Source of the DNA: Beijerinckiaceae bacterium
GTDB taxonomy: Bacteria > Pseudomonadota > Alphaproteobacteria > Rhizobiales > Beijerinckiaceae
NCBI GenBank assembly: GCA_027346205.1
Contig: DAIESR010000133.1
Coordinates: forward strand, 1 to 9,870
Direction of reading: 5' to 3'
DNA: 9,870 nucleotides
Shown: piece after piece, positions 1-7,172 of the stretch
Layout: each line of letters opens with the position of its first letter
Position numbering within the stretch: position 1 is the first letter of the stretch
Made by a program: the position numbers and the translations under genes
Notes under the pieces: model-generated
Database searches by the model: none
The model's input: the letters and a program-made list of their open reading frames with translations, nothing else
What the model was told of the DNA's origin: nothing

Positions 1-37
1 GGAAAGCGCTGAATTGGGTCGCGCGAGCGAGGCATCC

Positions 38-748
38 ATGATCACGCTCTATAGTTTCGGCCCCTCTTTCGGGCTTCCGGACCCCAGCCCCTTTGTGATG
101 AAGGTCATGCTGTTGCTGAAGCTCGCCGGCCTTCCCTATAAGGAAGACCGCAGCGGCTATGGCAAGGCACCAAAAGGCAAATTGCCCTATATCGAGGATG
201 CTGGCGAAATCATCGCCGATTCGACCTTCATTCGCTTTCACATCGAAAAGAAATACGGCATCGACTTCGATACCGGGCTCACGGCCGAACAGAAGGCTAT
301 CGCCTGGGCAGTCGAAAAAATGTGCGAGGAGCATCTTTATTTCGTCGGGCTCGAGGTGCGCTGGCGTGACGATGCCAATTTTTCCAAAGGGCCGGCGCAT
401 TTCTTCGATTCCATTCCGGCGCCGCTACGCCCGCTCGTCCGCGCCGTGATTCGGAAAAAGGTTCTGAAAGGCCTCATGGCGCAAGGTTTCGGCCGGCATA
501 GCAGCGCCGAGGTCGCCGAGCTCGGCATTCGCGACATTGACGCGCTCGCTGCCATTTTGGGCGACAAGCCCTATCTCATGGGCGAGAAACCCTGCGGCGC
601 CGACGCGACCGTCTTCAGCTTCGTTGCCGGAATGCTCAAGCCTCCCTTTGAAACGAAAGTGCGCACCGCGGCTGCGGCCCATGCCAATCTCGTGGCCTAT
701 GAGGCGCGCATGATGCAGCTTTATTTTCCGCCGGCAGAAAAAGCTTGA
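38..748 (+). CDS. Glutathione S-transferase-fold protein, metaxin/FAX-like
   Basis: Encodes 236 aa from the ATG at 38. I chose this over the in-frame TTG at 14 because MITLYSFGPSFGLPD is a normal beta-strand start for a thioredoxin-like GST N-domain and a purine-rich AGCGAGG lies 5 bases upstream. Residues about 2-75 form the GST N-domain: there is a KLPY segment with the likely cis-proline (P50), followed by an acidic-Ser pair (D61-S62, in ADSTFI) that in GSTs contacts the glutathione gamma-glutamyl group. Residues about 80-230 form an all-helical C-domain, and GADATVFSFV is the usual helix N-cap/hydrophobic-core motif. The spacing and the IADSTFIRFHIEKKYG segment recall the Tom37/metaxin/FAX-like GST subfamily more than classical detoxifying GSTs. 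Substrate unknown, probably cytosolic. It ends 407 bases before the helicase gene, so an operon with it is unlikely. The fold is well supported; the biochemical role is not. Confidence 0.85.
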   Translation: MITLYSFGPSFGLPDPSPFVMKVMLLLKLAGLPYKEDRSGYGKAPKGKLPYIEDAGEIIADSTFIRFHIEKKYGIDFDTGLTAEQKAIAWAVEKMCEEHLYFVGLEVRWRDDANFSKGPAHFFDSIPAPLRPLVRAVIRKKVLKGLMAQGFGRHSSAEVAELGIRDIDALAAILGDKPYLMGEKPCGADATVFSFVAGMLKPPFETKVRTAAAAHANLVAYEARMMQLYFPPAEKA

Positions 749-1155
749 ACGCCGCCGGATGCGGTCATTGACAAGATTGCGATTCGGAGTCCGTGGTGAG
801 TCGAGGAACTGTCCATGCCGGGAAGCTCCTCGAATCTGCCATTTCCACAATTTGTTGTGGCTATCGGCTCGACGCATCTATATTTTGTGGGGAACGAAGC
901 CAGATTCTGCATGTGTCACTGATTCGGCCGCGATTCGTTCGTGACTCGTTCGATGCATGAATGAAACTGAAGTTTAGACGCCGCTGGCTGGCGCATTATG
1001 ATACAGAACGTTGCCGTGCTAATAAGCGGGCATATCGCCCATCCTGCGGCGGCTCACGAGATCCGAATGGACGATTTCAAATTGCAGGCATCGCCCTGTC
1101 CGGTCGCCAATCTGACTAGATTTGCCGATCGCATGAGAGACCCTGCATCGAGTCG
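749..1155. other. 407-base intergenic region without a convincing gene
   Basis: No ORF here looks like a protein-coding gene. It holds a perfect 7-base inverted repeat TCGAGGA/TCCTCGA (801-807 and 827-833, 19-base loop) with no following T-tract. It also holds a cluster of ATTCG/TTCG-type repeats at about 921-952 and an AT-rich patch at 876-886 that could be a -10 region. A 52-codon ORF starts at ATG 961 and stops at 1117-1119; it is basic, matches nothing I recognise and has no clear ribosome site. The region probably carries the 3' end of the GST transcript and the promoter and leader of the helicase gene. Confidence 0.5.
855..884 (+). promoter_or_regulatory. Weak sigma70-like promoter candidate upstream of the helicase gene
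   Basis: TTGTGG (855-860) and TATATT (879-884, 5 of 6 matches to TATAAT) are separated by 18 bases. The -10 is good but the -35 is poor. It lies about 270 bases upstream of the helicase start, which would imply a long leader. It is the most AT-rich promoter-like spot in this gap, but support is only by eye. Confidence 0.2.
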
Positions 1156-4100
1156 ATGAACGCTCCTATTCCCGCATCAAAACAGCATCCGATCGAGCGT
1201 TCGCGCGGCGTGAACGCCGTGCTCGGGCCCACCAATACGGGCAAGACGCATTATGCGATCGAACGCATGCTCGCGCATAAGAGCGGCGTGATCGGCCTGC
1301 CGCTGAGACTATTGGCGCGGGAGGTCTATAACCGGGTGGTCGAACGGGTCGGAGCCGAGGCGGTCGCGCTCATCACTGGCGAAGAAAAGATCAAGCCTAA
1401 GACAGCGCGCTACTGGATCTCTACGGTCGAAGCAATGCCGCGCGACCGCAATTTCGCTTTCGTCGCCATCGACGAGATCCAGCTCGCCGCGCATCTCGAT
1501 CGCGGCCATATTTTCACCGATCGCCTGCTCAACCGTCGCGGCACCGAAGAAACACTGCTCATCGGGGCTTCGACCATGCGGCGTCCCATCGAGGCGCTTT
1601 TGCCCGGTGCGCCGATCGTCGCACGGCCACGCCTGTCGACGCTGACCTTCACCGGCGATCGCAAAATCACCCGCCTGCCACATCGCAGCGCCATCGTCGC
1701 CTTTTCAGTCGAAGAGGTTTACGCGATCGCCGAATGGATCCGCCGCCAGCGCGGTGGCGCGGCCGTGGTGCTCGGCGCACTGTCGCCGCGCACGCGCAAC
1801 GCCCAGGTCGATCTCTATCAGAATGGCGATGTCGACTATCTCGTGGCGACAGACGCCATCGGCATGGGCCTCAATCTCGACGTCGACCATATAGCCTTCG
1901 CCTCCGACCGCAAATTTGACGGCTGGCAATATCGGCGATTGACCCCTGCCGAATTCGGTCAGATCGCTGGACGCGCGGGGCGGCATATGCGCGATGGAAC
2001 CTTCGGAACAACCGGCCGCTGCCCGCCTTTTGACCCGGAATTGGTCGAATCACTCGAAGATCATCGCTTTGATCCCGTGAATCTGCTGCAATGGCGCAAT
2101 ACCGATCTTGATTTTTCCACGATTTCTGCGCTCGCTGCATCTCTCGACATTCAGCCGAAGGAGCCCGGGCTCACGCGGGCACCGCTCGCCGAAGATCAGA
2201 TGGTGCTCGACATCGCCGCGCGAGACGAGAAAGTTTTACGCGACACCAAGACGAGCGCCGATGTATCGAGGCTATGGGATGCCTGCCAGATTCCCGATTA
2301 TCGAAAATTATCGCTCAGCGCACATGCGGAGCTTGTGCTTTCGATCTATGGTTTCATTGTGCGGGCCGGGCGCATTCCGGAAGACTGGTTCGCACGCCAT
2401 CTCGCCGAGCTCGACCGTACCGACGGCGACCTCGACACATTATCGGCCCGCATCGCCCAGGTGAGAACTTGGACCTTTGTGGCCCACCGATCGGACTGGT
2501 TGCGCGATCCTGAGCATTGGCAGGGCGTCGCGCGTCGGGTAGAGGACACTTTGTCGGACGCTCTGCATGAGCGCCTCGCCCAAAGGTTCATCGACCGTAG
2601 GACGAGCGTTCTGATGCGCCGTTTGAGAGAGAACGCGATGTTGGAAGCGGAAATCACCACTGGCGGCGACGTAACGGTCGAAGGGCAGCATGTCGGGCAT
2701 CTGTCCGGATTCCGCTTCAGCCTCGACCCCCAGGCCGCCGGCGAGGCCGCCAAGGCGCTCAATGCCGCTGCGCAGAAAGCCCTGGCGAGCGAGATCGAAA
2801 GCCGGGCGGCGCGCGTGCATGAGGCCGTCGACGAGGCTTTTGTCCTCGCCAATGACGGGATCATCCGCTGGCTCGGCGAACCGATCGGAAAGATCGCAGC
2901 AGCCGAGCATCTCCTCGAAGCGCGTGTCCATGTGCTTGCCGATGAGCAACTCACGGGCCAGTCTCTCGAACTGGTGCTGCGACGCCTCGATCTCTGGCTC
3001 GCACAGCACGTCAAGCGCCTGCTCGGCCCGCTGCTCGACCTAGAAAAAGGCGAAGGACTCGAAGGTATTGCGCGCGGCGTCGCCTTCCAGATCGCCGATG
3101 CGCTCGGTGTTCTTGACCGCACTCAGGTTGCCGATGATGTCAAGACATTGACACAAGAGGCACGCGCCGCCTTGCGAAAGCTCGGCGTGCGTTTCGGCGC
3201 TTATCACCTTTATCTGCCAGCGCTCATGAAGCCAGCGCCGCGGGCGCTCGCCGTTCAGCTCTGGGCGCTGAAGCACAGTGCCGGAGAAGGCGGAAAAGAG
3301 CTCGCGGAAGTGCCGCATCTCGCCGCTTCCGGACGGACGTCCTTTGTCGCCGACAAAGAGGTGCCGAAAGGCCTCTACCGCGCCGCGGGTTTCCGCGTCT
3401 GCGGCGATCGCGCCGTGCGTGTCGATATTCTGGAGCGGCTCGCCGATCTCATTCGTCCGGCTGTCGCCTATCGTCCCGGGCTCACCGCCGGAGAGCCGCC
3501 GCCAGGCGCCGCCGACCGCGACGGATTTGTCGTCACCGTGGGAATGACTTCGCTCGTGGGCTGCTCGGGAGAAAGCTTTGCTTCCATTCTGCGCTCGCTC
3601 GGCTATGTCAGCGAGCAGCGCAAAGGCCCGGCGATCACCGCGCCGCTGGTTCCCAAGGCAGCGATGGAGCCGGCCCAACCCGCCCACGATGCCGGCGTCA
3701 CGCAAAAGCACAGCGACGACAGCGAAGTGGCCTCGGCTGAGACATCGACCTTAGCCAGTGAAGCACCCGCATTCGACGCCGCGATGAACGAACCCGCGAC
3801 GCAAGACAGCGGGCTCGAAGAAGTGGCCGGCGACGACATTGCCGAGTCCGGCGCCACAGATGTTGAAATGGCGGAGGCGCCTTCGGCTGATATAGATGCA
3901 GCATCCGTAGAGGAGCCAGCGGTATCGGCGGAGGCCGAGCCCGAGTCGCAAACTGAAGCAGCGGAGGCTGGAACATCAGACGCTGACGCACCAGACGCTG
4001 AAACAACAGCGGCTGAAGTAGCAGAGGCCGAAGTATCGCTGATCGAGGTTTGGCGGCCACATCGCCAGCATCACGCCCGTCGGGAGCGGCGACCACAGCG

Positions 4101-4530
4101 CAAGCCTCCACAACAAAATGTGACACCACATGGCGCACAAGCGGCAGAGCAAGGCCGGCGTGGCCCCAATGGGGCCACGGCACCAGCGCATCGCGAGCGC
4201 GGCGACAGATCGCGGCCGGACCGCAAACATCAAGCGGAAGCGGCGCGACCCAACGATGGAGCCGAAGCTGCCGTTTCGGCGCAAGCACAAGGCGAACATC
4301 AGAGACCGCGGCATGAGAAGCGCCACGAAGACAGGAACAAAGATCAGCGTCGTGAAGCGTCACATGAAGGGACGCGGCAAAACCACCGCAATGACGACAG
4401 GCGCGAGCGCCGGCATGGCTCATTTACTTCGACCGAAAAGCCGCGCGAGCGCCAACCGGACCCCAATTCACCCTTTGCAAAGCTTCTCATCCTGAAGCAG
4501 CAAATGGAAAGCCAAGGCAGTAAGAATTAA
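1156..4530 (+). CDS. SUV3-like DExH-box RNA helicase with long disordered tail
   Basis: Encodes 1124 aa. Residues 1-300 carry a clear superfamily 2 helicase core of the SUV3 type: Walker A GPTNTGKT (24-31), motif II DEIQ (106-109), motif III-like GAST (137-140), ATDAIGMGLN (231-240, motif V region) and motif VI QIAGRAGR (269-276). SUV3 proteins unwind RNA in the mitochondrial degradosome; the bacterial relatives are presumed ATP-dependent RNA helicases in cytosolic RNA turnover. Residues about 300-830 are mostly helical and typical of the long alphaproteobacterial members. From about 848 the protein is low-complexity: an acidic Ala/Glu/Asp block to about 963, then EVWRPHR and an Arg/His/Gln-rich block to about 1095, then a short end motif, DPNSPFAKL (from 1102), that I recall as conserved in alphaproteobacterial homologues. 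The ATG start has only a weak CGAG upstream, but Walker A at residue 24 fits the family. The RNA targets are unknown. Confidence 0.93.
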   Translation: MNAPIPASKQHPIERSRGVNAVLGPTNTGKTHYAIERMLAHKSGVIGLPLRLLAREVYNRVVERVGAEAVALITGEEKIKPKTARYWISTVEAMPRDRNFAFVAIDEIQLAAHLDRGHIFTDRLLNRRGTEETLLIGASTMRRPIEALLPGAPIVARPRLSTLTFTGDRKITRLPHRSAIVAFSVEEVYAIAEWIRRQRGGAAVVLGALSPRTRNAQVDLYQNGDVDYLVATDAIGMGLNLDVDHIAFASDRKFDGWQYRRLTPAEFGQIAGRAGRHMRDGTFGTTGRCPPFDPELVESLEDHRFDPVNLLQWRNTDLDFSTISALAASLDIQPKEPGLTRAPLAEDQMVLDIAARDEKVLRDTKTSADVSRLWDACQIPDYRKLSLSAHAELVLSIYGFIVRAGRIPEDWFARHLAELDRTDGDLDTLSARIAQVRTWTFVAHRSDWLRDPEHWQGVARRVEDTLSDALHERLAQRFIDRRTSVLMRRLRENAMLEAEITTGGDVTVEGQHVGHLSGFRFSLDPQAAGEAAKALNAAAQKALASEIESRAARVHEAVDEAFVLANDGIIRWLGEPIGKIAAAEHLLEARVHVLADEQLTGQSLELVLRRLDLWLAQHVKRLLGPLLDLEKGEGLEGIARGVAFQIADALGVLDRTQVADDVKTLTQEARAALRKLGVRFGAYHLYLPALMKPAPRALAVQLWALKHSAGEGGKELAEVPHLAASGRTSFVADKEVPKGLYRAAGFRVCGDRAVRVDILERLADLIRPAVAYRPGLTAGEPPPGAADRDGFVVTVGMTSLVGCSGESFASILRSLGYVSEQRKGPAITAPLVPKAAMEPAQPAHDAGVTQKHSDDSEVASAETSTLASEAPAFDAAMNEPATQDSGLEEVAGDDIAESGATDVEMAEAPSADIDAASVEEPAVSAEAEPESQTEAAEAGTSDADAPDAETTAAEVAEAEVSLIEVWRPHRQHHARRERRPQRKPPQQNVTPHGAQAAEQGRRGPNGATAPAHRERGDRSRPDRKHQAEAARPNDGAEAAVSAQAQGEHQRPRHEKRHEDRNKDQRREASHEGTRQNHRNDDRRERRHGSFTSTEKPRERQPDPNSPFAKLLILKQQMESQGSKN

Positions 4531-4554
4531 TCCATCTTGCGGTTGCAATTTTGC

Positions 4555-4582
4555 TTGAGCCGAACCACGCGTCGCGTAAAGT
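4555..4582 (+). promoter_or_regulatory. Candidate sigma70-type promoter for the ACP-ketosynthase operon
   Basis: TTGAGC (4555-4560) and TAAAGT (4577-4582) each match the sigma70 hexamers at 4 of 6 positions, with a 16-base spacer. They lie in the 177-base gap between the helicase stop and the ACP start, so a transcript from here would have a leader of about 120 bases. No strong terminator is visible after the helicase gene, so read-through from upstream is also possible. Confidence 0.3.
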
Positions 4583-4612
4583 CTGGTTCCGATGTTGCGA
4601 TCTGTGGTTTTA

Positions 4613-4630
4613 TTGGCATACCAGCAGCTG
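4613..4630 (+). promoter_or_regulatory. Possible sigma54 (-24/-12) promoter
   Basis: TTGGCATACCAGCAGCTG has the strict GG-N10-GC spacing (GG at 4615-4616, GC at 4627-4628) and a perfect TTGGCA -24 half. The -12 half is CAGC rather than the usual TTGC, which weakens it. It sits 78 bases upstream of the ACP start codon. It could be chance; no paired upstream activator site was recognised. Confidence 0.2.
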
Positions 4631-4694
4631 AACCAACGAACACAGCTTATAGCATTCCATCCTCGCGTCGGCGGGGACCAAATCGAGAGTGATC

Positions 4695-4701
4695 AAGGGA
4701 G
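4695..4701 (+). promoter_or_regulatory. Ribosome binding site deciding the GTG start of the ACP gene
   Basis: AAGGGAG lies 6 bases upstream of the GTG at 4708 and is the strongest Shine-Dalgarno match in the operon. The next in-frame ATG is codon 24, inside the first ACP helix, so a start there would destroy the fold. This supports the GTG as the true start. Confidence 0.75.
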
Positions 4702-4707
4702 TCATCG

Positions 4708-5013
4708 GTGGAAACGAAAATTCCCGAACAGACTGAGCTCGTCGATCAGATCATTGACGTGATCGTCAGCGAGGGCATGATCGAGCGTGAGAAAGTCCAG
4801 CCCGATGCCACGATCGAGAGCTTAGGATTGAAGTCCATCGACATCGTGATGATCTTGACGGCGCTCGAAGATAAATTCGACGTCTATATTCCGATGGATG
4901 GACCATTCCACGAAGCCAAGGATGTGAAGACCTTGATCGACGCCATGGCGACTTACATCAGCAAAGAGAAAAACATCAGCCCAGAGGCAAGCCTCGGCCA
5001 AGAGACGAAGTGA
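4708..5013 (+). CDS. Atypical acyl carrier protein
   Basis: Encodes 101 aa from a GTG start with a good ribosome site. The four-helix ACP pattern is clear: helix I about 8-22, then the phosphopantetheine loop ESLGLKSIDIV, in which Ser43 is the expected attachment site, then the helix II continuation MILTALEDKFDVYI and a final helix VKTLIDAMATYI. The carrier holds growing acyl chains as thioesters in the cytosol. Two things are unusual: the residue before the modified serine is Lys (K42) instead of the near-universal Asp of the DSL motif, and the protein has about 20 extra C-terminal residues compared with housekeeping AcpP (about 78 aa). It is first in the operon, and its stop codon abuts the ketosynthase ATG, as in nodF-nodE-like pairs. 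It is probably a specialised carrier serving only the downstream enzymes rather than the general fatty-acid ACP. Confidence 0.88.
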   Translation: METKIPEQTELVDQIIDVIVSEGMIEREKVQPDATIESLGLKSIDIVMILTALEDKFDVYIPMDGPFHEAKDVKTLIDAMATYISKEKNISPEASLGQETK

Positions 5014-6237
5014 ATGGGCACGACAAGACGGATCGTCGTCACCGGCATGGGGGCCGTCTCGGCAGCAGGTATTGGCGCGAAGGCATTATGGGAAGCAGCC
5101 CGCGACGGACGTTCCTGCATAGGCGAGGTTGTTTTTCCGCGTCCTTCGCGCAACCGCATCAAACACGCGGCGCAAGTGCGCGACTTCGATCCTGCGGCGT
5201 ATATTGAATTTAGTTTATTGCCATTTTGCGATCCGGTCACGAGCTATCTGATCGTTGCCGCCGATGAGGCCGTGGCGCAGGCGGGATTGTCGCGCGAAAC
5301 ACGCATGGGTCCGCGCACCGCCTCAATTATCGGCACCGGGATCGGCGGAATGAATTCGATCGAGGACGGGCTCTACGCGGTCCATGTCGGCCAGGCCAGG
5401 CCCGATCCTTTTACGGTGCCGCGTCTCATCGCCAGCGCCTGTCCGTCGACGATCAGCATGCGCTACGGCACGACGGGCCCGTGTTTTGCGGTTGCGAGTG
5501 CCTGTTCCTCGGCATCGCAAGCGATTGGCATCGGTTTTCATATGATCCGCTCAGGCATGATCGACCGGGCGATTGTCGGCGGCACCGAAGATTGCGTGAC
5601 GATCGGCGCTATGCTCGCCTGGGAAGGCCTGCGTGTGCTGACGCCTACTGTCTGTCGACCCTTTTCCAAGGATCGCAATGGCATGGTGCTCGGCGCGGGT
5701 GCTGGTGTTTTTATTCTTGAAGCAGAAGAAGTCGCCACGGCACGCGGCGCCGCCGCACTCGCGGAGATCGCCGGTTATGGCACGTCGAGCGATGCCAAGG
5801 ACGTTGTGCGTCCCGATGCGCAAGGTGCCGCGGCCTCGATGCGCTATGCCTTGGCCGACGCCGGCGTCTCCGAGGAAGAAATCGATTACGTCAATGCACA
5901 TGGCACCGGCACGACGGTGAATGATTCGACGGAATCGGAAGCGCTCGGCATGATCTTCGGCAAGCGGCTGCCGCATGTGCCGATCTCGTCGACGAAGCCG
6001 ATCCATGGCCATGGCCTCGGCGCCGGCGGCGCGCTCGAACTCTTGATCACGATCAATGCTTTGCGCGAGGGCGTCGCGCCCCCGACAATCAATTGGCGCA
6101 CGCCGGATGAAAAATGTCCGGTCGACCCCATCCCGAATGAGGCGCGCCCCTTGTCGCTGCGCACTGCCCTCTCCAATTCCTTTTCCTTCGGCGGCATCAA
6201 TGCGACCCTCGTCGTCCGGCGCACGGAAGCGGCCTGA
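5014..6237 (+). CDS. Beta-ketoacyl-ACP synthase, FabF/NodE-like (KAS II family)
   Basis: Encodes 407 aa, full length for FabF-type condensing enzymes, with no upstream gap (the ATG directly follows the ACP TGA). It catalyses decarboxylative Claisen condensation of malonyl-ACP with an acyl chain. The N-terminal strand RIVVTGMGAVS is typical. The active site is intact: nucleophile Cys164 in ASACSSA, His296 in NAHGTGT, and Lys328 and His333 in TKPIHGHGLGAGGALE. C-terminal NSFSFGGINATLV is the conserved glycine-rich end. The active-site His loop reads TKPIHGH where housekeeping FabF has TKSMTGH; I take this as a sign of a specialised branch. There is no malonyl transferase domain, so it depends on free malonyl-ACP from the cell. 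With its ACP, dehydratases and reductase next door, it most likely builds a dedicated acyl chain. Chain length cannot be read from the sequence. Confidence 0.93.
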   Translation: MGTTRRIVVTGMGAVSAAGIGAKALWEAARDGRSCIGEVVFPRPSRNRIKHAAQVRDFDPAAYIEFSLLPFCDPVTSYLIVAADEAVAQAGLSRETRMGPRTASIIGTGIGGMNSIEDGLYAVHVGQARPDPFTVPRLIASACPSTISMRYGTTGPCFAVASACSSASQAIGIGFHMIRSGMIDRAIVGGTEDCVTIGAMLAWEGLRVLTPTVCRPFSKDRNGMVLGAGAGVFILEAEEVATARGAAALAEIAGYGTSSDAKDVVRPDAQGAAASMRYALADAGVSEEEIDYVNAHGTGTTVNDSTESEALGMIFGKRLPHVPISSTKPIHGHGLGAGGALELLITINALREGVAPPTINWRTPDEKCPVDPIPNEARPLSLRTALSNSFSFGGINATLVVRRTEAA

Positions 6238-6242
6238 GGCCC

Positions 6243-6716
6243 ATGGCGGAGCAGCGTCCCGAAGCATCAGGGGAAGCAGCCGGGACGCTTAATGCTTCGC
6301 GGCAAGACGCGACTTTGCGACAAGACTTATCACCCGCGTCGCTCCGGCTTGGACCGATTCATGTGCGCGCGGGCATCGCGGAGGTCGAAGCTTTCCGCCG
6401 CGAAACCGGCGCACTGGAGAACAACAAGCTCCCCTTCACCTACCCTGTGCGCTGGTTGACACATCCCGACATACGCGCTGCCGGCCCAGCACTGATCAAC
6501 ATGGAGGCCTGGGTGCCGATCCATGAATCGCAGAGCTTCGATTATGAGCGCCCGCTCGACTTGGAGGTCGACTATCAGATGATGGTCGAACTGACACGCG
6601 AGTTCGAGCCTGCGCGTCTCATCTTGCGCGCCGAGATTGGCGACGCAAAGCCGTGCCTGCAAATGGAAATGATCCTGCGGATCATCCGCACTGACGGCGC
6701 GGAGAACCACACATGA
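6243..6716 (+). CDS. Hotdog-fold dehydratase-like subunit lacking the catalytic motif (HadA-like)
   Basis: Encodes 157 aa and starts 5 bases after the ketosynthase stop, with a GAGG just upstream. The first ~32 residues look disordered; residues about 35-152 have the pattern of a MaoC/FAS1-type N-terminal hotdog domain (GPIHVRAGIAEVEAFRRETG, then FTYPVRWL, INMEAW and VPIHESQSFDYERPLDLEVDY). I do not see the D-x-N-P-x-H active-site motif of R-specific hydratases, so alone it is probably not an active dehydratase. It overlaps the next gene by 4 bases (ATGA), and that gene does carry the motif, so the two very likely form a heterodimer like mycobacterial HadA-HadB, with this one binding the acyl chain or stabilising the partner. 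The fold assignment is inferred from pattern and context, not a database match. Confidence 0.7.
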   Translation: MAEQRPEASGEAAGTLNASRQDATLRQDLSPASLRLGPIHVRAGIAEVEAFRRETGALENNKLPFTYPVRWLTHPDIRAAGPALINMEAWVPIHESQSFDYERPLDLEVDYQMMVELTREFEPARLILRAEIGDAKPCLQMEMILRIIRTDGAENHT

Positions 6717-7171
6717 CGCTGGCCAGGGATCATGTCGTGGCCGAGATCGGCAATGAGCCACCGAAGATCGGCGAAAAATTTTCCCCGCAAAGCTTCGGCC
6801 CCTGCGACTTGGACGATTTGCGCGGCTATGCGGCTGCATCAGGCGATGACAATCCAATTCATCTCGACCCCTCGCTCGCGCAGCGCGCCGGTCTCAAGGC
6901 GCCGCCCGTGCATGGCATGCTCTTGATGAGCCAATTCGAATCCGCTCTCGAAATCTGGCGCCCTGATCTGACGCTCATCCGCCTCGCGAGCAAATTTCTG
7001 CGCCCGATTTTTCTTGGCGAGACGGTCGAAATTTCGGGCCGGGTCGCGCAGATCACGCCAGGAACAGGCGACGAAAAGACGAAATTCCTTCTCCGCTTGA
7101 TGATGTATAACGAGCGGCGGGAAATCGCGCTCCTCGCCGAGGCGACAACGATCCTCAAGACGGTCGGGTGA
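6713..7171 (+). CDS. MaoC-like (R)-3-hydroxyacyl dehydratase, catalytic subunit (HadB-like)
   Basis: Encodes 152 aa. The hydratase-2 motif is complete in YAAASGDDNPIHLD, giving Asp45 and His50 as the catalytic pair. It is followed by AGLKAPPVHGMLLMS, the conserved loop and central helix of single-hotdog MaoC proteins, and by FLRPIFLGETVEISGRV, the typical back half of the sheet. The expected reaction is reversible dehydration of (3R)-hydroxyacyl-ACP (or -CoA) to the trans-2-enoyl thioester. The ATG overlaps the stop of the preceding hotdog gene by 4 bases, so translation is coupled and equimolar synthesis is likely. Together the pair would supply the dehydratase step of the cycle set up by the upstream ACP and ketosynthase and the downstream reductase. 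A CoA-linked enoyl hydratase role cannot be excluded, but the operon favours ACP substrates. Confidence 0.87.
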   Translation: MTLARDHVVAEIGNEPPKIGEKFSPQSFGPCDLDDLRGYAAASGDDNPIHLDPSLAQRAGLKAPPVHGMLLMSQFESALEIWRPDLTLIRLASKFLRPIFLGETVEISGRVAQITPGTGDEKTKFLLRLMMYNERREIALLAEATTILKTVG

Positions 7172-7172
7172 C

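Noticed and set aside
768..773. Perfect TTGACA hexamer as a promoter -35 element
   Set aside because: No acceptable -10 hexamer occurs 15-19 bases downstream.
801..833. Inverted repeat TCGAGGA/TCCTCGA as a terminator for the GST-like gene
   Set aside because: The 19-base loop is long for a 7-bp stem and there is no T-tract after it.
961..1119. 52-codon ORF in the gap before the helicase gene
   Set aside because: ATG-to-TAG frame is intact but lacks a ribosome site, has a composition unlike its neighbours and matches no family I recognise; kept only as a mention in the gap entry.
2346..3122. 258-codon minus-strand frame inside the helicase gene
   Set aside because: Ser/Arg-rich, low-complexity translation typical of an antisense shadow; the helicase frame continues unbroken through it.
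3698..4423. 241-codon minus-strand frame opposite the helicase tail
   Set aside because: Cys/Leu/Arg-rich shadow generated by the repetitive Ala/Glu and Arg/His codons of the tail.
4130..4495. Plus-strand alternative frame over the helicase tail, considered as a frameshifted segment
   Set aside because: The main frame already runs through to the DPNSPFAKL end motif, so no frameshift is needed.
5551..6267. 238-codon minus-strand frame inside the ketosynthase gene
   Set aside because: No family resemblance; the opposite frame encodes the ketosynthase active-site residues.
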